Assembly: GCF_014635245.1 (NCBI RefSeq)
Contig: NZ_BMCP01000001.1
Coordinates: 62,001-126,000 of the forward strand
Direction of reading: 5' to 3'
Source: Agaricicola taiwanensis
GTDB lineage: Bacteria > Pseudomonadota > Alphaproteobacteria > Rhizobiales > Methylopilaceae
Length of the DNA: 64,000 nt
Below, one piece after another: positions 9,801-19,650 of this stretch (positions within the stretch are counted from its first letter, which is position 1; the number at the start of each line of letters is the position of its first letter). The notes under the pieces were generated by a model, which did no database searches, was not told the DNA's origin, and saw only the letters and a list, made by a program, of their open reading frames with translations. The position numbers and the translations under genes were made by a program.

Positions 9801-10829
9801 TCAGGCGGCCTTCTTGAGGTGCCCGCGATTGATGAGGCTTTCCGCGATCTGGACCGCGTTGAGAGCGGCGCCCTTGCGCAGGTTGTCGGAGACGACCCAC
9901 AGCGCCAGGCCGTTCTCCACCGTCGCATCCTCACGGATGCGGGAGACGAAGGTGGCATAGTCGCCGACGCATTCGACCGGCGTGACATAGCCGCCCGGCT
10001 CACGCTTATCGACGACGAGCACGCCTGGCGCCTCGCGAAGGATGTCGCGCGCCTCATCGGCCGAGATGGGACGCTCGAATTCGATGTTGACCGCTTCCGA
10101 ATGGCCGACGAAGACGGGCACGCGAACGGCGGTCGCCGTCAGCTTGATCTTCGGATCGAGGATCTTCTTCGTCTCCGCCATCATCTTCCACTCTTCCTTG
10201 GTGAAGCCGTCTTCCATGAAGACGTCGATGTGGGGGATGACGTTGAACGCGATCTGCTTGGTGAACTTCGACGGCTCGACTTCCTGGCCCGGAACATATT
10301 TGCCCTTGGTCTGGTCCCACAGCTCGTCCATGGCATCCTTGCCGGCGCCCGAGACGGACTGATAGGTCGAGACCACCACGCGCTTGATGCCCGCGGCGTC
10401 ATGCAGCGGCTTCAGGGCAACCACGAGCTGGGCCGTGGAGCAGTTCGGATTGGCGATGATGCCCTTCTTGGAGTAGCCGGCAACAGCCTCCGCATTCACT
10501 TCCGGCACCACCAGCGGCACGTCGCTGTCGTAACGGAAGGCCGAGGAGTTATCGATCACGATGGCGCCCTTGGCGGCGATCTTGGGCGACCACTCCTTGG
10601 AGACGGTACCTCCGGCGGACATCAGGCAGATGTCGACACCGGTGAAGTCAAAGGTCGCAAGGTCTTTGCATTTCAGGGTCTTGTCGCCAAACGAGACCTC
10701 CATGCCTTGGCTGCGGCGCGAGGCAAGCGGGATCAACTCGTCGACGGGAAACTCCCGCTCGTCGAGGATGTTAAGCATTTCGCGGCCCACGTTGCCCGTG
10801 GCGCCGACGATGGCGACTCGATAACCCAT
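9801..10829 (-). CDS. asd: Aspartate-semialdehyde dehydrogenase
   Basis: Reduces aspartyl-4-phosphate to aspartate semialdehyde with NADPH, the branch point to lysine/diaminopimelate, threonine and methionine. The 342-residue protein has the NADP-binding GATGNVG motif at residues 9-15, the catalytic Cys130 in NPNCST, and the later conserved RVPVFVGHSE segment with the substrate-binding region. An excellent AAGGAG lies 6 nt before the ATG. dapF, another lysine-pathway gene, is 3.7 kb away but not in the same operon. The gene is single, with a hairpin after its stop. Confidence 0.97.
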   Translation of the reverse strand: MGYRVAIVGATGNVGREMLNILDEREFPVDELIPLASRRSQGMEVSFGDKTLKCKDLATFDFTGVDICLMSAGGTVSKEWSPKIAAKGAIVIDNSSAFRYDSDVPLVVPEVNAEAVAGYSKKGIIANPNCSTAQLVVALKPLHDAAGIKRVVVSTYQSVSGAGKDAMDELWDQTKGKYVPGQEVEPSKFTKQIAFNVIPHIDVFMEDGFTKEEWKMMAETKKILDPKIKLTATAVRVPVFVGHSEAVNIEFERPISADEARDILREAPGVLVVDKREPGGYVTPVECVGDYATFVSRIREDATVENGLALWVVSDNLRKGAALNAVQIAESLINRGHLKKAA

Positions 10830-10977
10830 GTCCTTCTCCTTGATACCGCGCGGTCAAGGGGCGCGGCGGCGGCTTTTCTACGCCCATTGCCGCAAATTGC
10901 AATGGTTGAAGCAGCCCTGAAAAAGCAAGCGGCCGGAGCAAAGCCCGGCCGCGTCATTCATGCGATGGCTGGCTGGC

Positions 10978-11967
10978 TCAGGCGTCCTGGATGGCCGAAA
11001 GTTTCCAGTCACCACCGCGCTCGCGCTGGAAGGTCCAGATCTCGGTGACCTCGACCATCTCCTCGGTGTCGCCCTCGCGAAGGGCGCCCGTGGCGCGGTC
11101 GCGCATGACATCACGCATCTCGTAACGCATGGCGACGGTGGCGTAGTCGGTATCGCCCTCACGCCAGGCCTCCGACAGGTCGCCCTGCAGCAGCTTGAGA
11201 TCAGTCACTTCATTCTTGAGGCCGTTGGTGGCGTTTTGGCTCAGCTCCTCGGCGAAATAGGACATCACCTCAGGCGTGCCCAGCTTGCGCAGGGCCGCAT
11301 AGTCCTCACGGGCGAAGGCCGACTGAACCTGGATCAGGAGCTGCTCGAAGACATCGAGATCACGCGGGGTGATGCCCACGAGATCGTTCTCGCCCATGGC
11401 ATTGGCCGGACGCGTGTCGGCGGCGGACGCGCCCCCGCCAAGGCCGAAACCCTTGCCCATGTCAAGCGCGGAACGGTTCTGTGTCATGCCCTGACCGGGC
11501 GCGGGAGCCCCGCTGGCCGTGGCGGCCGCAGGCTGCTGACGCCGGGCCGCCAGCATACGGCGCACCAGCATGACGACCAGAATGATGGCACCCACCTGCA
11601 GGAGCAGGCCAAGGAAGCCGGCCATGCCGCCAAAGCCGGTGCCGAGCAGCATGCCGAAGAGCCCGCCGAGCAGGAGGCCGCCCATCAATCCGCGGCCCAT
11701 GCCGCCGAAGAGACCACCGGCCTGGGCGCCCTGCTGGCGCGCGCCGGCCGCCGGTGCGCCCTGCTGGCCCGGTTGCGTGGTTGACCGCTGGATCGGCGCT
11801 GCGCTCGGTGCGGTCTGCGTCGGCGCCGGGGTGGAATAGGTCCGGGTGCCGCGGCTGCCAAAACCGCCGCCGCGCCGTGCATCGGCATAATCAACGGTGA
11901 CAAGCGCCGCTGAAAAGCCCAGGGCCAAGGTGGCCGCAAGCAGGCGAAGGGACTTCAGTTTCAGCAT
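10978..11967 (-). CDS. Tim44-like domain membrane protein
   Basis: 329-residue protein with an N-terminal signal or anchor (hydrophobic residues 9-22, ADA before RRGGG), a low-complexity Gly/Gln/Ala/Pro stretch, a Gly-rich hydrophobic membrane segment (GLMGGLLLGGLFGMLL onward to VVMLVRRML), and a C-terminal Tim44-like domain (about 195-329, a FEQLLIQVQSAFAREDY start and a WTFQRE end). Bacterial Tim44-like proteins are membrane-associated and poorly understood; in Caulobacter one (TimA) sits in the inner membrane. The ATG at 11967 has GAGGA 9-10 nt upstream, better than an in-frame start 36 codons earlier. The domain call is good; its function is not known. Confidence 0.85.
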   Translation of the reverse strand: MLKLKSLRLLAATLALGFSAALVTVDYADARRGGGFGSRGTRTYSTPAPTQTAPSAAPIQRSTTQPGQQGAPAAGARQQGAQAGGLFGGMGRGLMGGLLLGGLFGMLLGTGFGGMAGFLGLLLQVGAIILVVMLVRRMLAARRQQPAAATASGAPAPGQGMTQNRSALDMGKGFGLGGGASAADTRPANAMGENDLVGITPRDLDVFEQLLIQVQSAFAREDYAALRKLGTPEVMSYFAEELSQNATNGLKNEVTDLKLLQGDLSEAWREGDTDYATVAMRYEMRDVMRDRATGALREGDTEEMVEVTEIWTFQRERGGDWKLSAIQDA

Positions 11968-12091
11968 GGGGCATATCCTCTGATTATTCGTTGTCAGTCC
12001 AAAGATAGGAACTGAAGGCGCGTAAGGGTAGAGCAAGGCGCGGCAATTATGAAGCGCGCTCTGCCCAACATTCACGTGAAGGAGAAGCCTT

Positions 12092-13204
12092 TCAGGCGAG
12101 GCGCTTCTCCAAGGCGGCGATCACCGCATCGCCCATCTCGGATGTGCCCACGGCATTCTGACCCCGCGTGGCGACGTCCGCTGTGCGCAATCCGCTTGCC
12201 AGCACGTCGGCGATGGCGCCGTCGAGGCTGTCGGCGAGATCGCTGAGCCCCAGCGAATACTTCAGCGCCATGCCGAAGGAGGCGATCGTCGCGATGGGGT
12301 TCGCCACACCGCGGCCGGCGATATCAGGCGCCGATCCATGCACGGGCTCATACATGGCCTTGCGCTTACCGGTCGCAGGATCTTCCGCACCAAGCGAGGC
12401 GGAGGGCAGCATGCCGAGCGAGCCCGTCAGCATGGCGGCAACGTCGGAGAGGATGTCGCCAAAGAGGTTGTCGGTGACGATCACATCATACTGCTTGGGA
12501 CGGCGCACCAGCTGCATGGCGCAGTTGTCGGCGAGCACATGCTCAAGCTGGATGTCGGGATAGCTTTCCTTCTGGATCCGGCTGACGACCTCATGCCAGA
12601 GCACGCCCGTCTTCATCACGTTGCGCTTTTCCGCCGAGGCCACCTTCTTGCCGCGCAGCTTGGCAAGCTCGAAGGCAACGCGGGCGATCCGGTCGATTTC
12701 GGGCGTGGTGTAGAGCTGGGTGTCCACGGCCCGCTTGTCGCCGTTCTCAAGCGTCACGACTTCCTTGGGCTCGCCGAAGTAAACACCGCCCGTCAACTCG
12801 CGCACGATGAGAAGGTCAAGTCCATCCACCAGTTCGCGCTTGAGGGAGGAGGCATCCGCCAGCGCCGGATAGCAGATCGCCGGACGCAGGTTGGCGAAAA
12901 GGCCCAGATCCTTGCGCAGGCGCAGAAGACCGGCCTCCGGGCGCTTGGAATAGGGCACCGCATCCCACTTGGGACCGCCGACCGAGCCGAACATCACGGC
13001 GTCGGAGGCGAGCGCCCGCTCCATGGCGGCGTCCGAGATGGCCTCGCCGTGGTCATCATAGGCCGCGCCACCCACCAGATCCTCTTCGATGGCGAAAGAG
13101 GCAAGGCCGCGGGCCTCGATCCAGCGCACAAGCTTGGTCACCTCGGCGATGACTTCCGGACCGATGCCGTCGCCGGCCATGAGACTGAGCTTGTGCGTTG
13201 CCAT
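12092..13204 (-). CDS. leuB: 3-isopropylmalate dehydrogenase
   Basis: Leucine biosynthesis: oxidative decarboxylation of 3-isopropylmalate with NAD and Mg2+. The 370-residue protein shows GDGIGPEV at residues 11-18, the [16 protein letters not shown] segment, the [12 protein letters not shown] loop typical of LeuB (which separates it from isocitrate or tartrate enzymes), [10 protein letters not shown] for metal binding, and [14 protein letters not shown] for NAD binding. The ATG at 13204 has GAGG 9 nt upstream. A second family member at 44622-45704 is a different subtype. A RidA-family gene lies 66 bp upstream in the same direction. Confidence 0.97.
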   Translation of the reverse strand: MATHKLSLMAGDGIGPEVIAEVTKLVRWIEARGLASFAIEEDLVGGAAYDDHGEAISDAAMERALASDAVMFGSVGGPKWDAVPYSKRPEAGLLRLRKDLGLFANLRPAICYPALADASSLKRELVDGLDLLIVRELTGGVYFGEPKEVVTLENGDKRAVDTQLYTTPEIDRIARVAFELAKLRGKKVASAEKRNVMKTGVLWHEVVSRIQKESYPDIQLEHVLADNCAMQLVRRPKQYDVIVTDNLFGDILSDVAAMLTGSLGMLPSASLGAEDPATGKRKAMYEPVHGSAPDIAGRGVANPIATIASFGMALKYSLGLSDLADSLDGAIADVLASGLRTADVATRGQNAVGTSEMGDAVIAALEKRLA

Positions 13205-13269
13205 GGGAGATTGCCTCGAGAGGTGAGAGAAACTGTCGACAGGTTCCCTAAAGGCGAGCAGGTTTCTTT

Positions 13270-13656
13270 TCAAGCACTGCCCTTCAGGGCGGTCACCTCG
13301 ATCTCAACCTTCATCTCCGGCTTAAGCAGACCCGCGATGATCAACATGGCGGCGGGACGAGCCTCACCGAGGTGCTCTCCGAACACGGGAAAAACCTTGG
13401 GAGCATCAGCTTCATCGGCAACGACGTAGTTCACGCGCACGATCTCGCTGAGGCTCGACCCTGCCTCCTCCAGAACCGAGGCGATCGTGCGGAAGCAGTT
13501 ACGCACCTGTTCCACCACATCGGCAGGCATGGTCATGGTCGCGTAGTCGTAGCCGGTGACGCCGGACACGAACACCCAGTCGCCGGTGACCACAGCCCGT
13601 GAATAACCGCCTTCACGCTCGAAGGGCGAGCCGGTGGAGATCAGATGTCGTGGCAT
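13270..13656 (-). CDS. RidA/YjgF family protein
   Basis: 128-residue RidA-like protein, normally a trimer in the cytosol that hydrolyses reactive enamine/imine intermediates made by PLP enzymes. Family marks visible are [10 protein letters not shown], the [17 protein letters not shown] helix, and [20 protein letters not shown], which holds the Arg of the Rid active site and the C-terminal strand pair. It lies directly before leuB in the same direction, a sensible partner for branched-chain amino acid enzymes, though it may be a Rid subgroup with another role. The ATG at 13656 is chosen to start at the conserved [13 protein letters not shown]; an in-frame GTG at 13680 is possible. Confidence 0.85.
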   Translation of the reverse strand: MPRHLISTGSPFEREGGYSRAVVTGDWVFVSGVTGYDYATMTMPADVVEQVRNCFRTIASVLEEAGSSLSEIVRVNYVVADEADAPKVFPVFGEHLGEARPAAMLIIAGLLKPEMKVEIEVTALKGSA

Positions 13657-13822
13657 GGCGGGTTCTCGTGTCAGGGACACGGAAAATTATGCTCGACCGT
13701 GCCGCGGTTCTGCAAACCAGAAAAGCTGATGCACCCATCACCGGATATCATTGGCAAAGTCGTCGCGCTGCAGGCAGAAGGTAAGACGTGCAAGTGAGCA
13801 TCGATGACACGAACAGGATTTC

Positions 13823-14416
13823 ATGACCGGTCCCGCCGCCATACGCCTCGCCAATGCCTTCGTCGCGCTCGAACCCCTGAGTGAAGATCATCGCGCCGGT
13901 CTCGCCGCCGCGGCCGCGGACCCCGTCATCTGGAAGAACACACCACTTGTCGGCGGCTCCTTCGACGCCTACTGGCAGCTTTCCCGCGCCGAGCAGGCCA
14001 ATGGCACGCAGGTTCCCTTCGCCGTCAGGCGACTGTCGGACGCAAAGCTGGTCGGCATGTCCCGGTTGTTCGATATCGCGCCGGAACACAAGCGGCTGGA
14101 GATCGGCTGGACCTGGTATGCGCCGGAGACCTGGGGCACGGCAGTCAACCCCGCCACCAAACGCCTGCTGCTCGCCCATTGCATCGAAACCTGGGGTGCG
14201 CGCCGTGTTCAGTTCCTCACCGACAACCTGAACGTTCACAGCCAGACGGCACTGCGGAAGCTCGGCGCCACATTCGAGGGTGTGCTGCGCGCCCATCGCA
14301 TCCGGCCGGACGGGTCGCGACGTGACAGCCATTCCTTCTCCATCCTGCCGGAGGATTGGCCGCGCGTGCGCGACGGTTTGGATGCCCGGCTTCAGGCCTT
14401 CGCTGCCACGACCTGA
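13823..14416 (+). CDS. GNAT-family N-acetyltransferase (RimJ/RimL type)
   Basis: 197-residue GNAT acetyltransferase of the RimJ/RimL-like subgroup. Visible marks are the strand with [21 protein letters not shown], the acetyl-CoA segment around [14 protein letters not shown], and the typical [20 protein letters not shown] ending in the sixth motif. Substrate unknown: members of this group acetylate ribosomal-protein N-termini or small amines. The ATG has AGGA 4 nt upstream. It reads toward dapF, with 68 bp between them, and could be the first gene of that operon. Confidence 0.85.
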   Translation: MTGPAAIRLANAFVALEPLSEDHRAGLAAAAADPVIWKNTPLVGGSFDAYWQLSRAEQANGTQVPFAVRRLSDAKLVGMSRLFDIAPEHKRLEIGWTWYAPETWGTAVNPATKRLLLAHCIETWGARRVQFLTDNLNVHSQTALRKLGATFEGVLRAHRIRPDGSRRDSHSFSILPEDWPRVRDGLDARLQAFAATT

Positions 14417-14484
14417 GGCCGCACGACTGGCATCGCGAGGCCGTTTCGCCATATAAGGCGCGTGACAGATCTGGATCTTCGCGC

Positions 14485-15342
14485 ATGAGCCCGCTCGGCA
14501 ACCGCCCTTTCCTGAAGATGAACGGCCTTGGCAACGCCATCGTCGTGGTGGATCTGCGCGGCACCGACATCACCGTCACGGCGGAAGAGGCCCGCGCGGT
14601 CGCGGCCGTCATTCCCTATGACCAGATGATGGTGCTGCATGATGGTGACGGCATCGACGCCTTCATGCGCATCTACAATCTCGATGGCTCCGAGGTTTCC
14701 TCCTGCGGCAACGGCACCCGCTGCGTCGCCTGGTATCTGATGCGCGAGACGGGCCAGAACGAGACCCTTCTTGCCACCTCCTCCGGGCCTTTGGTCGCGA
14801 CCCGGGGCACGGCTCCGGACAGCTTCTCCGTCGACATGGGCCGGCCGCGCTTCGGCTGGCAGGACATCCCTCTTGCCCATGATGCCGGCGACAGCCGCGC
14901 CATCGATCTTTCCTATCCGGAAGGGACGCCCATTCTCTCGGCGCCCTCGGTGGTGAACGTGGGCAACCCCCATGCGGTCTTCTGGGTGGACGACATCTCC
15001 GCCCATGATCTTGCAACCATTGGGCCCGCGCTGGAGCACCATCCGCTCTTTCCCGAGCGCGCCAACATCTCCCTCGCCCATGTCACGGGCGCGGATACCA
15101 TCACGCTGAAGGTGTGGGAGCGTGGCGCCGGCCTGACGCTCGCCTGCGGCACCGCCGCCTGCGCCGCCGCTGTTGCAGCCGCGCGCAAGGGCCTGACCGA
15201 CCGCAGTGTCACCGTCACCCTGCCGGGTGGGCCCCTGCGCATCGATTGGCAGGCGGACGACCATATCCTCATGACCGGCCCCGCGGAGCTGGAGTACGAA
15301 GGTCGTTTTGATCCGGCGATCTTCGCAGACGTGGCCGCATGA
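14485..15342 (+). CDS. dapF: Diaminopimelate epimerase
   Basis: Interconverts LL- and meso-diaminopimelate for lysine and peptidoglycan. The 285-residue protein has both catalytic cysteines of the proton-transfer pair: Cys74 in SSCGNGTRC and Cys221 in LACGTAAC. The start [17 protein letters not shown] at 14485 fits the family; a longer frame upstream overlaps the acetyltransferase gene and is not used. Its stop overlaps the mtaB start (ATGA at 15339-15342), so dapF, mtaB and ftsY are translationally coupled, an order common in Hyphomicrobiales. Confidence 0.97.
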   Translation: MSPLGNRPFLKMNGLGNAIVVVDLRGTDITVTAEEARAVAAVIPYDQMMVLHDGDGIDAFMRIYNLDGSEVSSCGNGTRCVAWYLMRETGQNETLLATSSGPLVATRGTAPDSFSVDMGRPRFGWQDIPLAHDAGDSRAIDLSYPEGTPILSAPSVVNVGNPHAVFWVDDISAHDLATIGPALEHHPLFPERANISLAHVTGADTITLKVWERGAGLTLACGTAACAAAVAAARKGLTDRSVTVTLPGGPLRIDWQADDHILMTGPAELEYEGRFDPAIFADVAA

Positions 15343-16589
15343 GCGTTGATGTCGTCACATTCGGCTGCCGGCTGAACATCTATGAATCCGAGACGATCCG
15401 GCGGGCCGCGCTGGAGGCCGGGCGCTCCAACCTCGTGGTGGTCAACACCTGCGCCGTGACGCAGGAGGCAACCCGCCAGGCCCGGCAGACCATCCGCCGT
15501 CTGCGCCGCGACCGGCCCGAGGCGGAGATCGTCGTCACCGGATGCGCGGCGCAGATCGATCCGGCCATGTTCGCCGAGATGCCCGAGGTAACCGAGGTCA
15601 TCGGCAATACCGAGAAGATGAAGCCTGAGAGCTGGCGCCCGCGCGACTTCGGTACCGATGCCTTCGAGCGCGTGCGCGTGGCCGACATCATGGCGGTGGA
15701 AGACACGGCGCCGCATATGACCGACGGCTATCACGAGATGGCGCGGGCCTTCGTCCAGGTGCAGAACGGCTGCGACCACCGCTGCACCTTCTGCGTCATC
15801 CCCTATGGCCGCGGGCCATCACGCTCCGTCCCCATGGGGGCCGTGGTTGAGCGCATCCGCAACCTCGTCGAGGAAGGCTGCCGCGAGGTGGTGCTGACGG
15901 GCGTCGATTTGACGAGCTACGGCGATGACCTGCCGGGCCAGCCAAGGCTGGGCCGCCTGGTACGCACCATTCTGAAGATGGTCCCGGAACTGCCCAGGCT
16001 TCGGATCTCCTCCATCGATGCGGTGGAAGCCGATGCGGATCTCTTCGCCGCGCTTGCGGAGGAGGAAAGGCTGATGCCGCACCTCCATATCTCGCTGCAG
16101 CATGGCGATGATCTGATCCTGAAGCGCATGAAGCGCCGCCACTCCTCGCGCGACGCCGTGGCCTTTTGCGACGAGGTCCGCCGCCTGCGCCCCGGCGTGG
16201 TGCTGGGCGCCGATCTGATCGCCGGCTTCCCGACGGAAACCGAGGTTCAGGCCCGGCGCAACCTCGACATCGTCGATGCCTGCGGCCTGACGCATCTCCA
16301 TGTCTTCCAATATTCACCACGCCCCGGCACGCCGGCCGCGAGGATGCCGCAAGTGCCGCATGAATTGGCAAAGGAACGCGCCGCCCGCCTGCGCGCCAAG
16401 GCCGAGGACGTGTTCCGCCGCCACCTTGCGGGCGAGATCGGCCGCCGCCACACGGCGCTTGTGGAAAGCAATGGCATCGGCCGCACCGAAGGCTTCACCG
16501 TCGTCAGCCTGCGCCGCCCGGCTCCTATCGGCGGCGTCATCCCCGTGACCATTGCCGGCCATGACGGCCGCAGATTGATCGCCGCATGA
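15339..16589 (+). CDS. mtaB: tRNA t6A37 methylthiotransferase
   Basis: Radical-SAM enzyme that converts t6A to ms2t6A at position 37 of tRNAs reading ANN codons. The 416-residue protein has the N-terminal UPF0004 domain with cysteines 10, 38 and 69 (auxiliary Fe-S cluster), the radical-SAM motif CDHRCTFC with Cys145, Cys149 and Cys152, and a C-terminal TRAM-like region. Length and the N-terminal TFGCRLN fit MtaB rather than MiaB or RimO. Coupled to dapF and to ftsY by 4-bp ATGA overlaps at both ends. Confidence 0.95.
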   Translation: MSVDVVTFGCRLNIYESETIRRAALEAGRSNLVVVNTCAVTQEATRQARQTIRRLRRDRPEAEIVVTGCAAQIDPAMFAEMPEVTEVIGNTEKMKPESWRPRDFGTDAFERVRVADIMAVEDTAPHMTDGYHEMARAFVQVQNGCDHRCTFCVIPYGRGPSRSVPMGAVVERIRNLVEEGCREVVLTGVDLTSYGDDLPGQPRLGRLVRTILKMVPELPRLRISSIDAVEADADLFAALAEEERLMPHLHISLQHGDDLILKRMKRRHSSRDAVAFCDEVRRLRPGVVLGADLIAGFPTETEVQARRNLDIVDACGLTHLHVFQYSPRPGTPAARMPQVPHELAKERAARLRAKAEDVFRRHLAGEIGRRHTALVESNGIGRTEGFTVVSLRRPAPIGGVIPVTIAGHDGRRLIAA

Positions 16590-17515
16590 CCGACACCGCG
16601 AAGAAATCCTGGCTGGCGCGCCTGCGCGAGGGCCTTTCCCGCACCTCCGGCGCGCTCGGACGCGGCATCACCGACCTTTTCACCAAGACCAGGCTTGACG
16701 CCGCCTCGCTTGATGAACTGGAAGACCTGCTGATCCAGGCCGATCTTGGCACGACCACCGCCATGCGCATCACCGAGGAGGTGGGGCGCCGCCGGGTGGA
16801 AAAGAACCTCGACGATCGTGGCGTGCGTTCCGTGGTGGCGGGCGAGATCGAGAAGGTGCTGGCTCCGGTCACCAGGCCATTGATGGTGGCGGACAAAAAG
16901 CCTTTTGTCGTCCTCATGGTTGGGGTCAACGGCGCCGGCAAGACCACCACCATCGGCAAGCTCGCGCAGAAGTTCCGGGGAGAGGGCCGCTCCGTCATGC
17001 TGGCGGCGGGCGACACCTTCCGCGCCGCCGCCATCGAACAGCTGGCCGTTTGGGGCTCCCGCATCGGCGTGCCCGTCATCAAGAAGGAAATCGGCGCAGA
17101 TGCCGCCGCCCTCGCCTTCGAAGCCTTGGAAACCGCGAAGGCAAACGGCACCGACGTGCTGCTGATCGACACCGCCGGGCGCCTGCAGAACAAGGCCGAG
17201 CTGATGGCGGAGCTGGAAAAAATCATCCGCGTCATCCGCAAGATCGACCCGGATGCCCCGCATGCGACGCTGCTGGTGCTTGATGCCACCACCGGCCAGA
17301 ACGCCATCAATCAGGTCGAGGTGTTCCAGCGTTCCGCCGGAGTGACCGGCCTCGTCATGACCAAGCTCGACGGCACCGCGCGCGGCGGCATTCTCATCGC
17401 TGTCGCGGAGAAATTCCGCCTCCCCGTCCATTTCATCGGCGTGGGTGAAAGTGTGGAGGATCTCGAGACCTTCAGCGCCGCCGATTTCTCACGGGCGCTG
17501 GTAGGCCTGGAGTGA
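16586..17515 (+). CDS. ftsY: Signal recognition particle receptor
   Basis: GTPase receptor for SRP at the inner membrane, needed for co-translational membrane insertion. The 309 residues comprise an N domain (about 1-95) and a G domain with GVNGAGKTTT (113-122), the DTFRAAA insertion-box motif (143-149), DTAGR (195-199) and TKLD (259-262). The acidic A domain found in enterobacterial FtsY is essentially absent, as is usual in alphaproteobacteria. The ATG overlaps the mtaB stop. Followed 51 bp later by yciB. Confidence 0.97.
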   Translation: MTDTAKKSWLARLREGLSRTSGALGRGITDLFTKTRLDAASLDELEDLLIQADLGTTTAMRITEEVGRRRVEKNLDDRGVRSVVAGEIEKVLAPVTRPLMVADKKPFVVLMVGVNGAGKTTTIGKLAQKFRGEGRSVMLAAGDTFRAAAIEQLAVWGSRIGVPVIKKEIGADAAALAFEALETAKANGTDVLLIDTAGRLQNKAELMAELEKIIRVIRKIDPDAPHATLLVLDATTGQNAINQVEVFQRSAGVTGLVMTKLDGTARGGILIAVAEKFRLPVHFIGVGESVEDLETFSAADFSRALVGLE

Positions 17516-17566
17516 GCTTCGCGAATTGACTTGATCGCGAGCCTTGCTCGCGGCACATGCACCATC

Positions 17567-18172
17567 ATGACGATCAAAACCACCGCCGCACCGACCCGTC
17601 ACATGCCTCCCCTGCTCAAGTTCGCTCTCGAGCTGGGGCCGCTGGGCGTCTTCTTCTTTGCCAATTCACGTTTCGGGATCTTCGAGGCGACCGCCATCTT
17701 CATGGTGGCGACGATTGCAGCCTTGATCATCATGTGGGTCGTCGCCCGTCGCATCGCCATCATGCCGCTCGTCACTGGCATCGTCGTCATGATCTTCGGC
17801 GGTCTGACGATCTGGCTGCACGATGATCTTTTCATCAAGCTGAAGCCCACCATCGTCAATTCGCTGTTCGGCGCCGTCTTGCTGGGCGGGCTTCTCTTCG
17901 GCAAATCGCTGCTGGAGATCGTTTTCGAAGACGCCTTCCGGCTCGATGAGGCCGGCTGGAAGAAGCTGACCCTGCGCTGGGGCATTTTCTTCCTGTTCCT
18001 GGCCATTCTGAACGAAGCCATCTGGCGCACGCAGACGACGGATTTTTGGGTGGCCTTCAAGGTTTGGGGCATGATGCCCATCACCATGCTGTTCGCGTTG
18101 TCGCAGACGCCGCTGCTGCTCCGGCACGAGATCAAGGACGAGACAAAGGAAGCGGAGACCGCACGGCACTAA
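17567..18172 (+). CDS. yciB: Inner-membrane septation protein A (YciB/IspA)
   Basis: 201-residue polytopic membrane protein of the YciB family, linked to septation and envelope integrity. Five or six hydrophobic helices are visible, with the family hallmarks [16 protein letters not shown] near the N-terminus, [21 protein letters not shown] in the middle and [18 protein letters not shown] near the end. The ATG at 17567 is preferred to an in-frame start 36 bp upstream because it begins close to the conserved region. Its place after ftsY is conserved in Hyphomicrobiales. Confidence 0.93.
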   Translation: MTIKTTAAPTRHMPPLLKFALELGPLGVFFFANSRFGIFEATAIFMVATIAALIIMWVVARRIAIMPLVTGIVVMIFGGLTIWLHDDLFIKLKPTIVNSLFGAVLLGGLLFGKSLLEIVFEDAFRLDEAGWKKLTLRWGIFFLFLAILNEAIWRTQTTDFWVAFKVWGMMPITMLFALSQTPLLLRHEIKDETKEAETARH

Positions 18173-18194
18173 CCTGACCCGCGGTTGAATTCAG

Positions 18195-18881
18195 ATGAAA
18201 AGCTTCCGCTTCTCGCTCGCCGGCGCCACCTGGAGTGGCCGGCTCATCGCCTGCCTCAGCGCCACACTCGCCATGGTGGTCACCAGCACGTTCAGCGCCA
18301 TGGTACTGGACGAGACCTCGCCGCTGTTGCTCGGCCCGATCGCCGCTTCGGCGGTCCTGATCTTCACTCTCCCCACCAGCCCGCTTTCCCAGCCCTGGCG
18401 CGTGATCGGCGGCCATGTCATCTCCGCTGTCATCGGCTATGGCGCGGCAATCCTCATTCCCGACACCGCGCTTGCGGCGGAACTCTCGCTTGGGCTCTCC
18501 ATGCTGGTGATGACACTGACCCGTTCATTCCACCCGCCTGGCGGCGGCATGGCAGTGACCACGGCGCTTGCCGGGCCGGAAGTCGCCAAATGGGGTATTC
18601 TGTTTCCCTTCCTGCCGGTCGGTCTCAACGCCATCGCCCTGGTGCTCACGGGCGTCGCTTTCCATGCGCTTTTCCGGCAATCCTACCCCCACCATCCATC
18701 GCAGGAACCGGCCGGAGCGCCTGCAGCCACCTCGGGCGTTCTTCCTGAAGACCTAGACCGCGCCCTGGAGCAGATGGGCGCCACCTTCGACATCTCCCGC
18801 GAGGATCTCAACCGGCTTCTGGATCACGCCGAGGCCAATGCGATTGAGCGGCGGCGCGGACCCACCGCCAGAATGGGCTGA
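18195..18881 (+). CDS. HPP-family membrane protein
   Basis: 228-residue protein with an HPP domain: four membrane helices, and the family motif SFHPPGGGMA at about residues 111-120. Plant and cyanobacterial HPP proteins carry nitrite; the bacterial role is not settled. After the membrane part, about 60 residues of charged, helical tail follow (PEDLDRALEQMGATFDISRE), likely cytoplasmic. It lies 22 bp after yciB in the same direction and is convergent with ccmG. Confidence 0.85.
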   Translation: MKSFRFSLAGATWSGRLIACLSATLAMVVTSTFSAMVLDETSPLLLGPIAASAVLIFTLPTSPLSQPWRVIGGHVISAVIGYGAAILIPDTALAAELSLGLSMLVMTLTRSFHPPGGGMAVTTALAGPEVAKWGILFPFLPVGLNAIALVLTGVAFHALFRQSYPHHPSQEPAGAPAATSGVLPEDLDRALEQMGATFDISREDLNRLLDHAEANAIERRRGPTARMG

Positions 18882-18913
18882 AAAGCGCCCGCTATCCAGC
18901 AGGGCACCTGATC

Positions 18914-19492
18914 TTAATGGGCCTTCGCCTGTTCGATCTTCGGCAGCAGCACATTGGTGAAGCTGGCCTCGTCCAGCGGCCCGATATGCTTGTAGGTGAT
19001 GGTGCCGTGCCGATCGATGACGAAGGTCTCCGGCACCCCGTAGACGCCCCAATCGATGGCCGCGCGCCCGTTGGCATCAACCCCGATGCGGCTGAATGGA
19101 TTACCGAGAAGATCGAGAAAGCGCTGCGCCTGCTCCGTCCGATCCTTGTAGTTGATGCCGGCCACGGCAACATCGCCGCGTGCGGCCAGTTTGACGAGAA
19201 GCGGATGCTCGTCGCGGCAGGGGACGCACCAGGAGGCCCAGACATTCACCACCGTGACCGTATCGCCAATTAGGTCGGAGCGCGTCAGACCGGGCGTCCC
19301 GGCGCTCTCGAGCGGCGGCAGGATGAAGTCCGGTGCCGGACGTCCGATCAGCGTGGATGGCAGCCGCGAGGGGTCGCCGGCATAGAGCCGGACACCGAGA
19401 AGGACGGCGAGGCCGACAAAGATCACCAGCGGCAGCGCCACCAGCCAGCGCCGGCCGGCAGGGGTGCGCTCGGTTCCGGAAGAATCGGTCAT
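18914..19492 (-). CDS. ccmG: Periplasmic thiol:disulfide interchange protein (cytochrome c biogenesis)
   Basis: Membrane-anchored thioredoxin that keeps apocytochrome c haem-binding cysteines reduced in the periplasm. The 192-residue protein has an N-terminal anchor (about 15-36), the redox motif WCVPC with Cys89 and Cys92, and the cis-proline segment VYGVPETFVIDRHG, typical of CcmG/DsbE. The ATG overlaps the ccmD stop (ATGA), making ccmC-ccmD-ccmG one coupled unit. Confidence 0.95.
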   Translation of the reverse strand: MTDSSGTERTPAGRRWLVALPLVIFVGLAVLLGVRLYAGDPSRLPSTLIGRPAPDFILPPLESAGTPGLTRSDLIGDTVTVVNVWASWCVPCRDEHPLLVKLAARGDVAVAGINYKDRTEQAQRFLDLLGNPFSRIGVDANGRAAIDWGVYGVPETFVIDRHGTITYKHIGPLDEASFTNVLLPKIEQAKAH

Positions 19493-19650
19493 GGCTTGGC
19501 CTCCTGCCGTCGGCGCTCTTCCAGCCGGCGCACCTCGCGGCTGGCTCCACGGTCGAGCGCCACTGCCCAGATAAGAAGCCCCAGCAGCACAAGCGCGGCC
19601 ACACCGTAGGAAACGATGATGTAGGCAGCGTGCGGTCCCAGGCCCAGCAT
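19489..19650 (-). CDS. ccmD: Haem exporter protein D
   Basis: 53-residue single-span membrane protein that helps release holo-CcmE from the CcmABC complex. It starts MLGLGPHAAYIIVSYG, has one hydrophobic helix (about 8-30) and a basic tail (REVRRLEERRRQE), as in CcmD. The ATG at 19650 shares one base with the ccmC stop (TGATG), and the stop overlaps the ccmG start. Position and topology decide the call, since the family is too short for strong motifs. Confidence 0.9.
   Translation of the reverse strand: MLGLGPHAAYIIVSYGVAALVLLGLLIWAVALDRGASREVRRLEERRRQEAKP

Noticed and set aside
9533-10057. Minus-strand frame spanning the asd 3' end and the AT-rich gap
   Set aside because: Overlaps asd out of frame and has no ribosome binding site; the part in the gap is low-complexity.
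10840-10857. Imperfect palindrome TTGATACCGCGCGGTCAA before asd
   Set aside because: Close to the ribosome binding site and imperfect; with the GC content here, chance is a fair explanation.
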